DNA of 64,000 nt from positions 123,384 to 187,383 of the forward strand of contig JAOKHV010000001.1 in assembly GCA_028248455.1 (NCBI GenBank), in the 5' to 3' direction. The notes beneath the pieces are model-generated. The model was not told where the DNA came from, did not search any database, and saw only the letters and a list, made by a program, of their open reading frames with translations. The translations under genes were made by a program, and so were the position numbers. Within the stretch, counting starts at the first letter, position 1, and every line of letters begins with the position of its first letter. Below are positions 9,994 through 19,612 of the stretch, piece after piece. This DNA comes from Ascidiaceihabitans sp. Its GTDB lineage: Bacteria > Pseudomonadota > Alphaproteobacteria > Rhodobacterales > Rhodobacteraceae.

Positions 9994-11178
9994 ATGACAA
10001 AGTCTGCGGACGCTTTTCGTACCATCTCAGAAGTTGCAGATTGGCTTGGCGTCCAGACGCACGTTCTACGTTTTTGGGAAAGTAAATTTACGCAAGTGAA
10101 GCCTGTAAAACGTGCAGGTGGTCGCAGATATTACCGTCCTGCAGACATACAACTGTTAGTTGGCATTCAAAAACTACTGCACCAGGATGGCTTTACAATT
10201 AAGGGCGTTCAGAAGATATTACGCGAAAAAGGTATGGCGCATGTGTCAGCCCTATCGCCACCTGTCGACGCTGGCGAAGTTGAACCAATGGTTATAGAAC
10301 CAGAAGCGGCTATAACTGCAACAATCCTACCGCTTGTTCCGCAGGCGAAAGTTGAAGAACCGACGGAACGATCCTCATTGACTGAAGATGAGACCACGTC
10401 AGAAGTTAAAATCACGAGCGACGAGAGCATTACAGAAATCGTCGAAACCACTACACAAAAAAATGGTGTGTCTGACGCGACCACAGAGATAGAAACTGTG
10501 ACTCCTCTTGTGGTTGACTTTGTGGGCATAACCAAACCCGAGGAACTACAGATTTCATCAGTCGACGGCAGTTTTGAAGAACCTTCGAAAACGATCGAAG
10601 ATGAACCAGCCCTGCAGGAACCTAACCAAGAGTTACTAGAATCACCCGAAATTGAAGAGCGCTTGGTCCCTGAACCGGTTGTGAAAGAGACATCCGATTC
10701 GGTTGAGCAGACCGAAGTAGTTTCGGTCATCGATCCAGAACCTGCATTAGAACTAGCGCCAGAAAAACCTTTTGCTGACGAGATTGATCCGCTACCCGTC
10801 ATGCAAGCCTTTTTAAGCCGTTCGACAGCGGAGCCGAGCGTATCTGTGCCAAATCAGCCAGTCCCTGGCGATGAACAACATGTTGAGGAACAAGTAGAAC
10901 CACAAATAGCCGAAAACGAAGTTGAAGACGCCGTTGTTGAAGCTGAAATCACCGTTGTTGTTCCAGAAATAGAGGCGACCAAACCGGAGGCACCTGCCCC
11001 TTTGGGCACAGACCTACCAGAACCGCCGGCTGAACACGAAATTCAAACCTCTCCACGTGCTCTAGCTGCGCTGTCCAAGGTCAATTCACTAACCTCTGAA
11101 CAAGCAGCATCCATTGCGCCGCTTTTGGCGCAACTGCGCGATGCGCATGATCGCATGACGCTGGGCCGCAAAGAATAA
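9994..11178 (+). CDS. MerR-family regulator with long acidic disordered tail
   Basis: The 394-residue protein has a MerR-type winged helix in its first 80 residues ([34 protein letters not shown]). From about residue 90 to 350 it is almost entirely acidic, proline/valine/threonine-rich low-complexity sequence, then a short helical end ([14 protein letters not shown]). It starts 4 bases after ihfA, an arrangement common in Rhodobacteraceae. I chose the ATG at 9994 ([10 protein letters not shown]) because earlier starts overlap ihfA. No inducer-binding domain of a classical MerR is visible, so the signal sensed, if any, is unknown. Confidence 0.85.
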   Translation: MTKSADAFRTISEVADWLGVQTHVLRFWESKFTQVKPVKRAGGRRYYRPADIQLLVGIQKLLHQDGFTIKGVQKILREKGMAHVSALSPPVDAGEVEPMVIEPEAAITATILPLVPQAKVEEPTERSSLTEDETTSEVKITSDESITEIVETTTQKNGVSDATTEIETVTPLVVDFVGITKPEELQISSVDGSFEEPSKTIEDEPALQEPNQELLESPEIEERLVPEPVVKETSDSVEQTEVVSVIDPEPALELAPEKPFADEIDPLPVMQAFLSRSTAEPSVSVPNQPVPGDEQHVEEQVEPQIAENEVEDAVVEAEITVVVPEIEATKPEAPAPLGTDLPEPPAEHEIQTSPRALAALSKVNSLTSEQAASIAPLLAQLRDAHDRMTLGRKE

Positions 11179-11235
11179 CCAAGTGCCAATTCCCCCTTGT
11201 CTCAAGCCAAAAATCGCGTATGACATCTCACAAGT

Positions 11236-11312
11236 CGGGCTATGGCGCAGTCTGGTAGCGCGTCCGTCTGGGGGACGGAAGGCCGCAGGTTCGAGTCCTG
11301 CTAGCCCGACCA
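11236..11312 (+). tRNA. tRNA-Pro (GGG)
   Basis: A 77-base cloverleaf with acceptor stem CGGGCTA/TAGCCCG, discriminator A and encoded CCA at 310-312. The anticodon arm is TCCGT/ACGGA with loop CTGGGGG, giving anticodon GGG; the T arm contains GGTTCGAGTCC. It follows the MerR-type gene, a common location in the family. Confidence 0.97.
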
Positions 11313-11383
11313 ATTATAGACCCGCACAAACCGCCCGTACCTTCGGTGTGCGGGCGTTTGGCGTTTAAACAAGAGTGAATTTT

Positions 11384-12454
11384 ATGACCGGTGTCGTTCC
11401 AAATCAGCAGATCAGCGAAATGATCCAAAGTGGGCAAATCAACGCCGCTCCATTGGTTATTGATGCGCAAATTCAACCAGCCAGTCTTGATCTTCGTCTA
11501 GGTAATGTTGCCTATCGCGTGCGTGCGTCGTTCCTTACGGGCCACGGTGCTAAGGTCACGGATCGCTTGAAAGAGTTTGAAATGCACCGCGTCGACCTGA
11601 CAGATGGTGCTGTTTTGGAAAAGGGCTGCGTTTATGTAGTGCCGTTGATGGAAAGCCTTGCGCTGCCTGAAGGTATGAATGCTGTGGCCAATGCCAAAAG
11701 CTCTACCGGTCGCCTGGATCTGCTTACCCGTACGATCACCGATGGTGGGACTGAATTTGACCGAATTCCATCAGGCTATGCTGGACCATTGTACGCTGAA
11801 ATCTGCCCACGCTCCTTTTCTGTGTTGGTCCGTCCGGGCATGCGCCTGAACCAGATTCGCTTCCGTACAGGACACGCAGTTCTGGACGATGCGGCACTGG
11901 CTAACCTTCACGCTGAAATCCCATTGGTGAACGGCGATCCCGTGATCGATGACGGCTTGGGCTTTTCCGTTGATTTGAACCTGCCGGGCTCAACACTGGT
12001 GGGATACCGCGCAAAGCCTCATACGGGTGTCATCGATTTGGATCTGATCGGTCATTACGATCCAACCGCTTATTGGGAAGAAGTGCACAGTACGGATGGT
12101 CATATCATCCTTGATCCGGGTGCGTTCTATATCTTGGTAAGCCGTGAAGCCGTTTGCATTCCGCCGGACTATGCCGCGGAAATGGCACCCTATCTTGCCA
12201 TGGTTGGCGAATTCCGCGTGCACTATGCAGGATTCTTTGACCCTGGGTTTGGACACGATTCAGCTGGTGGCGCAGGATCACGCGGCGTGTTGGAAGTACG
12301 CTGCCACGAGGCCCCGTTCGTCTTAGAACATGGCCAAGTGGTTGGGCGTTTGGTGTATGAGAAAATGGCTGAAGCCCCTACTCAGCTGTACGGCGTCAGC
12401 ATAGCATCAAACTACCAAGGCCAAGGCCTTAAGTTGTCTAAGCACTTCAAATAA
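11384..12454 (+). CDS. dcd: dCTP deaminase, two-domain alphaproteobacterial type
   Basis: The 356-residue protein is about twice the size of the ordinary 190-residue Dcd and fits the long form annotated as 2'-deoxycytidine 5'-triphosphate deaminase in alphaproteobacteria. Key blocks are IQPASLDLRLG near the N-terminus, ANAKSSTGRLD and the C-terminal half motif GEFRVHYAGFFDPGFGH. The reaction would convert dCTP to dUTP as a dTMP precursor. An AAGAG ribosome-binding site favours the ATG at 11384 over the GTG nine bases upstream. Confidence 0.88.
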   Translation: MTGVVPNQQISEMIQSGQINAAPLVIDAQIQPASLDLRLGNVAYRVRASFLTGHGAKVTDRLKEFEMHRVDLTDGAVLEKGCVYVVPLMESLALPEGMNAVANAKSSTGRLDLLTRTITDGGTEFDRIPSGYAGPLYAEICPRSFSVLVRPGMRLNQIRFRTGHAVLDDAALANLHAEIPLVNGDPVIDDGLGFSVDLNLPGSTLVGYRAKPHTGVIDLDLIGHYDPTAYWEEVHSTDGHIILDPGAFYILVSREAVCIPPDYAAEMAPYLAMVGEFRVHYAGFFDPGFGHDSAGGAGSRGVLEVRCHEAPFVLEHGQVVGRLVYEKMAEAPTQLYGVSIASNYQGQGLKLSKHFK

Positions 12455-12471
12455 AGCTTAAATCCTATCAG

Positions 12472-12654
12472 TTAGCGGCGGTTATCGCGACCTGTTGGGT
12501 TGCCATAGTCGTCGATTTTGCCCTGTGGTGGTTGTTTGCCACGGCGTTTAGACATCATGTTAGATCCGGCGTTCATACCGCTATCGATTCCTTTGCGGAT
12601 CACACGGTTCATAATCTGACGAATGATCATATTGATAATGTGGTTCATATTCAT
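12472..12654 (-). CDS. Small conserved hypothetical protein
   Basis: A 60-residue basic protein beginning MNMNHIINMIIRQIMNRVI. The amphipathic N-terminal helix is followed by a Gly/Met/Asn-rich middle and a polar Arg/Pro/Gln tail (KRRGKQPPQGKIDDYGNP). An AGGGGAA ribosome-binding site lies 7-14 bases before this ATG, which supports a real gene. It sits downstream of scpB on the same strand. I do not recognise a function; similar small proteins seem to occur in Rhodobacteraceae. Confidence 0.6.
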   Translation of the reverse strand: MNMNHIINMIIRQIMNRVIRKGIDSGMNAGSNMMSKRRGKQPPQGKIDDYGNPTGRDNRR

Positions 12655-12713
12655 GGGTCGTTCCCCTAACTGCTTCATCCACTCGATACACTGAAACTAT
12701 GGCGACAATCAGA

Positions 12714-13370
12714 TCAATCTTCAAAAAGTTCTGATTGGCCTTCATTCGTGTCATCTTCGTCGTCCATATCGCCCGGCCCTGGCACAGTCCCGGGTGGAGG
12801 TCTATTTTCCAACAGCCCTGCGGAACGGAGTTCTTTAAGCCCCGGAAGATCGCGTGCAGTCTCAAGCCCAAAGTGACCTAAGAAGTTCTTCGTCACAACG
12901 AATGTAACGGGGCGCCCAGGCGTCATCTTACGCCTGCCAAAACGTATCCATTCCATTTCTAGCAACTGATCAACCGTTCCGCGGCTCACAGATACACCGC
13001 GGATCTCTTCGATTTCCGCACGCGTGACAGGCTGGTGATAGGCGATGATCGCCAGTGTCTCGATCGCAGCCCGACTAAGTTTGCGGGTCTCAACCGTTTC
13101 CTTTTGCATAAGGAAACCGAGGTCAGGTGAGGTGCGCATGGTCCATGCATCCCCAACCTTGCTCAGGTTCACACCGCGTCCCTCGTAGCGTTTGCGCAGA
13201 TACACAATCGCCTCTGCCGCGTCGCAACCATGTGGCATACGTGCTTCAAGTTCACGCACAGTCACAGGCTCTGCACTGGCAAAAAGGATCGCTTCAACCA
13301 TGCGTTCCTGTTCAGTCAGGGGTGGAGCCTCAAAAAGGCTTTCCTCTTTTAATTCAATATCTTCACTCAC
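12714..13370 (-). CDS. scpB: Segregation and condensation protein B
   Basis: The 218-residue protein contains two winged-helix domains typical of ScpB (MVEAILFASAEPVTVRELE; LAIIAYHQPVTRAEIEEIRGV). With ScpA it forms the kleisin part of the SMC complex that compacts and separates chromosomes. The start overlaps the scpA stop by four bases, implying translational coupling. The last 25 residues are acidic and variable. Confidence 0.94.
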   Translation of the reverse strand: MSEDIELKEESLFEAPPLTEQERMVEAILFASAEPVTVRELEARMPHGCDAAEAIVYLRKRYEGRGVNLSKVGDAWTMRTSPDLGFLMQKETVETRKLSRAAIETLAIIAYHQPVTRAEIEEIRGVSVSRGTVDQLLEMEWIRFGRRKMTPGRPVTFVVTKNFLGHFGLETARDLPGLKELRSAGLLENRPPPGTVPGPGDMDDEDDTNEGQSELFED

Positions 13371-14155
13371 TGTCTTGAAGTCCTTTTGCGCAATTCAATC
13401 GGTGAAAAGTTTTCGGATTGGCGAATTTCTAAATGGCCCTCTTTTACCAGTTCCAGCGAGGCCGCAAATGTCGCCGCCGTGGCGGAGCGCCGTTTGACCG
13501 GATCACTTGCCCATCCGTCAGGAAGGTAGCTGACAATATCAGTCCATTCGCCTGTGAAGCCAATCAACTCACGCATCCGTTCCAATGCCTGTTCCATTGT
13601 GAAGACACTGTCACGATCCATCACAAACGGGCGGAAATCATCGCGGGTTCTAAGGCGTGCGTAGCCTTGCATCAAATCCAATAAGGTGGCGGTATAGGTA
13701 ACCTTCTTGACCCGCTCGACCACTTCGATCTGACCACGCGCAAAGAAATCACGGCCCAATTGATCACGACCCATCAGGTGTGCCGCGCTGTTGCGCATCG
13801 CCTGAAGCCGTTCCAATTGAAAAGCCAAGTGTGCGGCCAGTTCTTCGCCAGATGGTCCTTCCTCGGACGGATCAGGTGGTAATAGCAATCGTGATTTAAG
13901 GAATGCCAACCAAGCCGCCATCACCAGATAGTCAGCAGCCAACTCAAGGCGCAGCGCCTTAGCCTTTTCGACAAAAGAGAGGTATTGATGGGCTAGTTCG
14001 AGCACTGAAATCTTGCGCAGATCAACCTTTTGGGTGCGGCTTAGGGTCAACAAAAGGTCCAATGGACCCTCGAACCCATCGACATCAATGATCAACGCTT
14101 CGGCTGCCACCCTTTCGGCGACAGCTATACGTTCTTTTTCAAAAATGTCTTCCAT
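13367..14155 (-). CDS. scpA: Segregation and condensation protein A
   Basis: The 262-residue kleisin shows the diagnostic N-terminal FEGPLDLLLTLSRTQKVDL block and the LAADYLVMAAWLAFLKSRLL helix, with a C-terminal winged helix for the SMC head. It bridges SMC ATPase heads together with ScpB. The gene is in the order nagZ-scpA-scpB and is 4 bases downstream of nagZ, so it is probably part of that transcription unit. Confidence 0.95.
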   Translation of the reverse strand: MEDIFEKERIAVAERVAAEALIIDVDGFEGPLDLLLTLSRTQKVDLRKISVLELAHQYLSFVEKAKALRLELAADYLVMAAWLAFLKSRLLLPPDPSEEGPSGEELAAHLAFQLERLQAMRNSAAHLMGRDQLGRDFFARGQIEVVERVKKVTYTATLLDLMQGYARLRTRDDFRPFVMDRDSVFTMEQALERMRELIGFTGEWTDIVSYLPDGWASDPVKRRSATAATFAASLELVKEGHLEIRQSENFSPIELRKRTSRQ

Positions 14156-14159
14156 GACC

Positions 14160-15170
14160 TTATTGCGCCAATGCGCCCCCGCCTAACAGCGTTTCAAGTT
14201 CGGCGTCTAAGGTAGCAATGTCAATCATATCTGGTGTTTTGCGCATCTCAACGGCACGGATCGCGCGTTTTTGGGCTATATCGGTCATTTCACCAGCGGC
14301 TTGTGCCACCTGTGTACGTTCACTTAGTGTCCCGTTGCAATGCAAAATCACGTCACAACCCGCTTCGATTGAAGCGCGGCTAAGCGTTCCCAGATCGCCG
14401 CTGAGGGCTTTCATCGAAATGTCATCGGTCATGATCAAACCGTCAAAACCGATATCGATACGGATGATGTCCATGACTGTTTTGGACAATGTCGCAGGCG
14501 TTTCGTCGATCTCAGTGTAAACTAGGTGCGCCGTCATCCCTATTGGGAGATTATTCAACGCCTTGAATGGCGCAAAATCTTGAGTATCCAAGCTATCGCG
14601 CGGCGCGTCTACTTTGGGCAGGTCAAAATGGCTGTCAGCAGTCGCACGACCATGTCCCGGGATATGCTTAACGACAGGCAGAACACCACCATCTAACAGA
14701 CCATCAGCCGCAGCACGTCCCATTGCAGCGACCAATGAAGGATTGGTGCCATAGCAACGGTTACGTAAAAACGAATGGGTTTCGGTTTTGGCAACATCGA
14801 CTATTGGCGCGCAATTGCTGTCGATACCGATGTCGCGCAACTCATGCGCAATGATACGGTGGCGCAGGTACATAGCGCGTTGGGCGTTCTCGCCAGCCGC
14901 CGTGATAAAGTCCAGGGGGGGCAACCATTCGCGCCACGCTGGACTGCGCAGTCGTTGGACACGCCCACCTTCTTGGTCGATTGTGATCGGACATTCCCAA
15001 CCTACAGCCTCGCGATAGTCATCGCAAAGCGCGCGCACTTGATCAGGTGTATCGATATTACGGGCGAAAAGGATGAAACCAAAAGGGTTCACATCCCGAA
15101 ACAACACCACTTCATCTGCTGTCAGCCGAAGGCCATCCCCATCAAGGATGGTCGCGCCAAAACGGTTCAT
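14160..15170 (-). CDS. nagZ: Beta-N-acetylhexosaminidase NagZ
   Basis: The 336-residue GH3 enzyme removes GlcNAc from anhydro-muropeptides in the cytoplasm during cell-wall recycling. The catalytic loop VVKHIPGHGRATADSHFDLP and the nucleophile segment IMTDDISMKAL are clear. The ATG at 15170 overlaps the stop of the upstream SPOR gene by four bases (ATGA), a better start than the frame opening 21 bases upstream. Functionally it pairs with anmK near the left end. Confidence 0.95.
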   Translation of the reverse strand: MNRFGATILDGDGLRLTADEVVLFRDVNPFGFILFARNIDTPDQVRALCDDYREAVGWECPITIDQEGGRVQRLRSPAWREWLPPLDFITAAGENAQRAMYLRHRIIAHELRDIGIDSNCAPIVDVAKTETHSFLRNRCYGTNPSLVAAMGRAAADGLLDGGVLPVVKHIPGHGRATADSHFDLPKVDAPRDSLDTQDFAPFKALNNLPIGMTAHLVYTEIDETPATLSKTVMDIIRIDIGFDGLIMTDDISMKALSGDLGTLSRASIEAGCDVILHCNGTLSERTQVAQAAGEMTDIAQKRAIRAVEMRKTPDMIDIATLDAELETLLGGGALAQ

Positions 15171-16162
15171 CGTGTGACGACTGGAATGCAATCTGCGTTC
15201 TCAGCCAAAAGTGCGGAACAAAAACGACGTGCATCACTTAGATCAGAGAAGCCCATCGCGCGAAGGCGATAGAATGTACGGCCCCCGCTGTTGGCCTTTT
15301 GGACGATGCGGGATTTGCCTTGAAGGAAATCACCAAAACGGCCCTCAATCTTGTCCCACTGGCTGCGCGCCACTTCGGCACTATCGAATGCCCCAAGCTG
15401 AACCAAGCGTGTTCCAGCAGGCACTGATGTTGGATCGACATCAGTTACGGCTGTCTTAGCAGGTGCAGATACCGGAATGACGACAGCAGGTGCTGAAGCT
15501 GGGCGTAGCAGTGGGCGTAAAGAGTGACGCAAGCCTGCGGCTTGGATCGCCGCATTTTCGATCACATTCGTTGAAGCAACAGTTGTCACTGCGCTCACAA
15601 CTTTTGCACCATTCGTAGTGTTGATCACATCCGCGCCTTGGGTCAGCTGGCGCACCAAATCTTCAACGCTTCCAGCTTCTGGTATGTTTGACGTTGTGTC
15701 GACAGCAACGGTTTCAATTGGATTAGAAATGGCAGCTGACAAATCCAGTGGCGCAAGCTGTTGCACAGGTGCAACCACTTGTGCAGAAACGGGGGTATCT
15801 TCGACAGCCAATGCGACCGGTTTCGGGGCCAAAACCAACGTGTCTGTTGGTGCTGCGGCAGTGCCAGCAGCTGCGACTTCGTTTACAGAAAGCCCTTGGT
15901 TCAATGCAAGTTCGACACCTGGATTGTCCGGAAGGACGCGCATTTCACCACTGATAGCTTGAACGACAGGCAGGCCTGTTACGTCGCGGACCATCAATTT
16001 ATACCCCCAAACACCAACGCCAACTATGAGCGCCACAGAAAGACCTGCCGCAACTATATTGGTGATGTTGTTCAATGAGTTAGCCAGCATCATTGGTGAT
16101 GAAGCGCCCGCATATGTCTGTCCGTGAGCACCCATATTATGGGAGTAAGGAACGTTTGCCAT
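15167..16162 (-). CDS. SPOR-domain membrane protein
   Basis: The 331-residue protein has a short cytoplasmic segment, one membrane helix (about residues 33-53, VAAGLSVALIVGVGVWGYKL), a long Ala/Val/Pro/Thr-rich periplasmic linker and a C-terminal SPOR domain (RLVQLGAFDSAEVARSQWDK to the end). SPOR domains bind glycan strands stripped of stem peptides at the division site. Its place between argS and nagZ, overlapping nagZ, is typical of Rhodobacteraceae. Probably a cell-division or envelope protein. Confidence 0.88.
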   Translation of the reverse strand: MANVPYSHNMGAHGQTYAGASSPMMLANSLNNITNIVAAGLSVALIVGVGVWGYKLMVRDVTGLPVVQAISGEMRVLPDNPGVELALNQGLSVNEVAAAGTAAAPTDTLVLAPKPVALAVEDTPVSAQVVAPVQQLAPLDLSAAISNPIETVAVDTTSNIPEAGSVEDLVRQLTQGADVINTTNGAKVVSAVTTVASTNVIENAAIQAAGLRHSLRPLLRPASAPAVVIPVSAPAKTAVTDVDPTSVPAGTRLVQLGAFDSAEVARSQWDKIEGRFGDFLQGKSRIVQKANSGGRTFYRLRAMGFSDLSDARRFCSALLAENADCIPVVTR

Positions 16163-16239
16163 TTTTGCCTCGTTGCCCGTTTGAGTACATTGCCCAACGG
16201 ATCTACTGAATTATACCTGTTCAGCCGAGGCGGTTATTT

Positions 16240-17982
16240 TTAACGCATCTCTTCGGCTGGCTCTACACCTAGAATACCAAGGCCTGCAGCTATTACAACA
16301 GCCGCTGAACGTGCTAGGGCAATTTTTGCTTGGGACGTTTTCGGATCATCCTGCAAGAAGCGCAATTCAGGTAATTCATTGCCACGGTTCCAAAGCCCGT
16401 GGAACTCGCCCGCCAGCTCATAAAGGTAGAATGCAATGCGGTGCGGTTCGTTGCTGCGCGCGGCTGTTTCCAGCAAACGTGGCCATTCAGCCAGCTTAGC
16501 CGCCAGGGTCAATTCCGCCTCGTGATTGAGCAGTGTCAGATCAGCAGTAGCCAATGTTGCGTCATCAACAGCAACACCTGCTTCAACCGCTTTGCGCAAA
16601 ACTGAGTTCACACGCGCGTGGGCGTATTGAACGTAAAATACAGGATTGTCGCGGCTTTGCTCAAGCACCTTGGCAAAATCAAAATCAAGCGGCGCATCGT
16701 TTTTGCGCGTCAGCATCACAAAACGGGTCACGTCAGACCCAACCTGATCAACCACATCGCGCAGGGTTACGAACGTCCCTGCCCGTTTGGACATTTTGAA
16801 CGGTTCACCATCTTTGAACAGCTTCACAAGTTGCGTCAGCTTGATATCGAGCGGCACAGTGCCACCAGACAATGCCGACACAGCAGCCTTCATACGCTTT
16901 ACATAGCCGCCGTGATCGGCGCCAAAAACGTCAATCAACAGGTCATAGCCACGTTCAACCTTGTCAAAGTGGTATGCAATGTCTGGGGCAAAGTATGTCC
17001 ATGCGCCATCAGACTTCTTGACAGGCCGGTCAACATCATCGCCGTGTTTGGTTGATTTGAACAAGGTTTGTTCGCGTGGCTCCCAATCTTCAGGCTTTTT
17101 ACCTTTTGGCGGGTCAAGATAACCTTCGTAAATCAATCCTTTGTCATCAAGCGACTTGATAGATTTTTCGATCAGGCCGGAACCGTACAATGATTTCTCT
17201 GAAAAGAAGCGGTCCATTTTGATGCCAAGCTGCGCAAGGTCGGAACGGATCAGATCCATCATCGCCTCGGTTCCGAACTCACGGATGTCTTGCAACCAAA
17301 CGTCTTCGCCTTTGCCCACGTAGGCATCGCCAACCTTAGCTTTCAGCGCCTCACCGGTCGCGATCAGGTAATCGCCTGGATATGTGCCGTCCTCGAATGC
17401 CACCTCTTGGCCGTGGGCCTCTAGATAACGCAGGTAAACGGAACGGGCCAACACATCGACCTGCGCGCCGCCATCGTTGATGTAGTATTCACGTGTTACA
17501 TCATAGCCCGCGAAATCCAGCATGGATGCCAATGCATCACCAAAAACCGCACCGCGCGTGTGACCAACGTGCAAAGGACCCGTTGGGTTTGCGCTGACGT
17601 ATTCAACGTTAACCTTTTTATTCTCACCCATAGTGGAGCGACCAAAATCTGTACCTGCTTTAAGCACAGCGCCGATGACTCCCTGCCAAAGAGAGGCAGA
17701 AAGACGAAGATTTAGGAAACCAGGCCCTGCGACTTCAGCAGCAGTAATCCGATCATCGGTTGCCAAACGCGCCGCTAATGCGTCCGCAATGTCACGTGGT
17801 TTGAGACCTGCAGGCTTGGCCAAAACCATCGCCGCATTGGTCGCCATATCGCCATGCGATGCATCGCGCGGCGGCTCTACCGTCACATTGTCAAAGCTAA
17901 GGCCGGCAGGCAGCTGCCCAGCGTCAACCATGGCGTTGAGGTCGGCAATCACTTGGGTGCGGATATCGGCAAACAGGTTCAT
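16240..17982 (-). CDS. argS: Arginyl-tRNA synthetase
   Basis: The 580-residue class I synthetase charges tRNA-Arg. The N-terminal Add-1-like domain is followed by [20 protein letters not shown], which carries the HIGH motif, and a C-terminal anticodon-binding helical domain; KMSKR is visible near residue 400. The end [11 protein letters not shown] and [20 protein letters not shown] is family-typical. I use the ATG at 17982; the frame also opens one codon earlier at TTG. Confidence 0.96.
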   Translation of the reverse strand: MNLFADIRTQVIADLNAMVDAGQLPAGLSFDNVTVEPPRDASHGDMATNAAMVLAKPAGLKPRDIADALAARLATDDRITAAEVAGPGFLNLRLSASLWQGVIGAVLKAGTDFGRSTMGENKKVNVEYVSANPTGPLHVGHTRGAVFGDALASMLDFAGYDVTREYYINDGGAQVDVLARSVYLRYLEAHGQEVAFEDGTYPGDYLIATGEALKAKVGDAYVGKGEDVWLQDIREFGTEAMMDLIRSDLAQLGIKMDRFFSEKSLYGSGLIEKSIKSLDDKGLIYEGYLDPPKGKKPEDWEPREQTLFKSTKHGDDVDRPVKKSDGAWTYFAPDIAYHFDKVERGYDLLIDVFGADHGGYVKRMKAAVSALSGGTVPLDIKLTQLVKLFKDGEPFKMSKRAGTFVTLRDVVDQVGSDVTRFVMLTRKNDAPLDFDFAKVLEQSRDNPVFYVQYAHARVNSVLRKAVEAGVAVDDATLATADLTLLNHEAELTLAAKLAEWPRLLETAARSNEPHRIAFYLYELAGEFHGLWNRGNELPELRFLQDDPKTSQAKIALARSAAVVIAAGLGILGVEPAEEMR

Positions 17983-18048
17983 CAATTTAGTCCTAATACG
18001 GGTCGGGTGCGGTTTAGCAGTTACGTGCCTAAGGTCAACGGGCGTCGG

Positions 18049-19188
18049 CTAGTGCTTGCCCAAGATACGTTCATATTCGAGCAATGCATAGCGGTCTGTC
18101 ATACCCGAAATGTAATCGCATACACGGCGTGCAATGGCGATCTTGTCAGCACCTTGTAGTTCTTCATGCCAATTGGCGGGCAATTGAGAAGGATCATTCA
18201 GGAACAAGGGAAACAATTCGCGGATCACTGTTGTTACTTCGGCCCTCTTCGCCATCACCGTAGGTGCGCGGTACATCTGGTTGAACAGGAAGGAACGGAT
18301 TTCGCGAAGATCGGCAAAGACCGCACCTGAGAAACGAATGACGGGGCGACCCAAATGACGAATATCATGGGCAGATGTCGCACCACTTTCGTCTAAGATC
18401 ACTCGCGAGGTGGAAATCACATCACTGACCATCACACCAAACACACGGCGCAAAGACTCGTGACGCCGTCGATCAGTTTCAAGGTTGGGATAGGCCGCGT
18501 CGACTTCTGCATAGGCCGCACCAATGATCGGCAGCTTTATAATGTCGGCATCAGTAAACAGCCCTGCCCGCAAACCATCGTGCAGATCGTGGTTATTATA
18601 GGCAATATCGTCAGACAACGCTGCTGCTTGCGCCTCAGCACTTGCATGGGTGTGCAGTTCCAGATCATGGGTCGCGTCATATTCAGCCAGCGCATAGGGT
18701 AGTTCACCCACGACAGGGCCGTTGTGTTTTGCGATGCCCTCTAAGCATTCCCACGTTAGGTTTAGACCATCGAATTCAGCATAGTGGCGTTCTAAATCGG
18801 TAACAATTTTAATAGCTTGGGCGTTGTGATCAAAGCCGCCGTAGGGGGCCATCATCTCGTGCAACACGTCCTCGCCTGCGTGGCCAAAGGGCGGATGACC
18901 AAGGTCGTGTGCCAATGCAACAGCTTCTGTCAGCTCGCCGTTCAGACCAAGTGCACCTGCGATCGTGCGGGCCACTTGGGCTACCTCGATCGAGTGCGTC
19001 AGGCGCGTGCGGAAATAATCGCCTTCGTGTTCGACGAAAACTTGGGTTTTGTGTTTCAGCCGGCGAAACGCGCTGGCGTGAATGATACGGTCCCTATCAC
19101 GTTGAAAACATGATCGAAAACTAAACTCTTCTTCCGCTACACGCCGTCCCTTGCTGTGTATTGGATCAGAGTAAAATGGTGCCTGCAT
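18049..19188 (-). CDS. dgt: Deoxyguanosinetriphosphate triphosphohydrolase-like protein
   Basis: The 379-residue HD-domain protein hydrolyses dNTPs to nucleoside and triphosphate. The metal-binding motifs are visible: TRLTHSIEVAQVARTI and HDLGHPPFGHAGED. The N-terminus RDRDRIIHASAFRRLKHKTQ is highly conserved. I chose the ATG at 19188 (MQAPFYSDP) because homologues start there and the longer frame upstream is unlike protein. It is divergent from erpA with about 96 bases between starts. Confidence 0.93.
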   Translation of the reverse strand: MQAPFYSDPIHSKGRRVAEEEFSFRSCFQRDRDRIIHASAFRRLKHKTQVFVEHEGDYFRTRLTHSIEVAQVARTIAGALGLNGELTEAVALAHDLGHPPFGHAGEDVLHEMMAPYGGFDHNAQAIKIVTDLERHYAEFDGLNLTWECLEGIAKHNGPVVGELPYALAEYDATHDLELHTHASAEAQAAALSDDIAYNNHDLHDGLRAGLFTDADIIKLPIIGAAYAEVDAAYPNLETDRRRHESLRRVFGVMVSDVISTSRVILDESGATSAHDIRHLGRPVIRFSGAVFADLREIRSFLFNQMYRAPTVMAKRAEVTTVIRELFPLFLNDPSQLPANWHEELQGADKIAIARRVCDYISGMTDRYALLEYERILGKH

Positions 19189-19284
19189 TGAGCACTGGTC
19201 CTTGTCGCCTGTCCTATGACCCTCTATATTGGTTTTAAGATGATAATGAAACCGGCCACTGGCCGACCATTCGGAGCTCTCCCC

Positions 19285-19608
19285 GTGCAATTGCCACCAA
19301 AAGTTACAACACGTGCATTCGAACGTCTGGCTGAAATCGGTGCCGCAGATCAGGGCCAAGCCTTACGAGTCGCGGTTGAGGGCGGTGGCTGTTCCGGTTT
19401 CCAGTACGAAATCGCGCTCGATGATCCCAAAGCCGACGATTTAATCCTTGAGGGATCAGGACAAAAAGTTGTTGTGGATTCCATATCTTTGCCCTTCCTC
19501 TCCAACGCAGTTATCGACTTCTCCGAAGAGCTAATCGGCGCCCGGTTTGTCATTGAGAACCCGAATGCAACAAGCGCATGCGGTTGTGGAACTTCTTTTT
19601 CAATGTAA
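19285..19608 (+). CDS. erpA: Iron-sulfur insertion protein (ErpA/IscA family, A-type carrier)
   Basis: The product is 107 residues when started at the GTG at 19285, which has GGAG eight bases upstream; this matches the usual length better than longer frames. The three cluster-ligand cysteines are in GGGCSGFQY and SACGCGTSF. A-type carriers deliver Fe-S clusters to apoproteins, which fits LipA and DusB-type clients elsewhere in the window. ErpA versus IscA cannot be firmly distinguished. Convergent with the disrupted gene at 19613. Confidence 0.9.
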   Translation: MQLPPKVTTRAFERLAEIGAADQGQALRVAVEGGGCSGFQYEIALDDPKADDLILEGSGQKVVVDSISLPFLSNAVIDFSEELIGARFVIENPNATSACGCGTSFSM

Positions 19609-19612
19609 TGGG

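Noticed and set aside
10209..10802. A 197-codon serine-rich ORF on the minus strand
   Set aside because: It is the antisense of the low-complexity acidic tail of the MerR-type gene; no ribosome-binding site or domain is visible.
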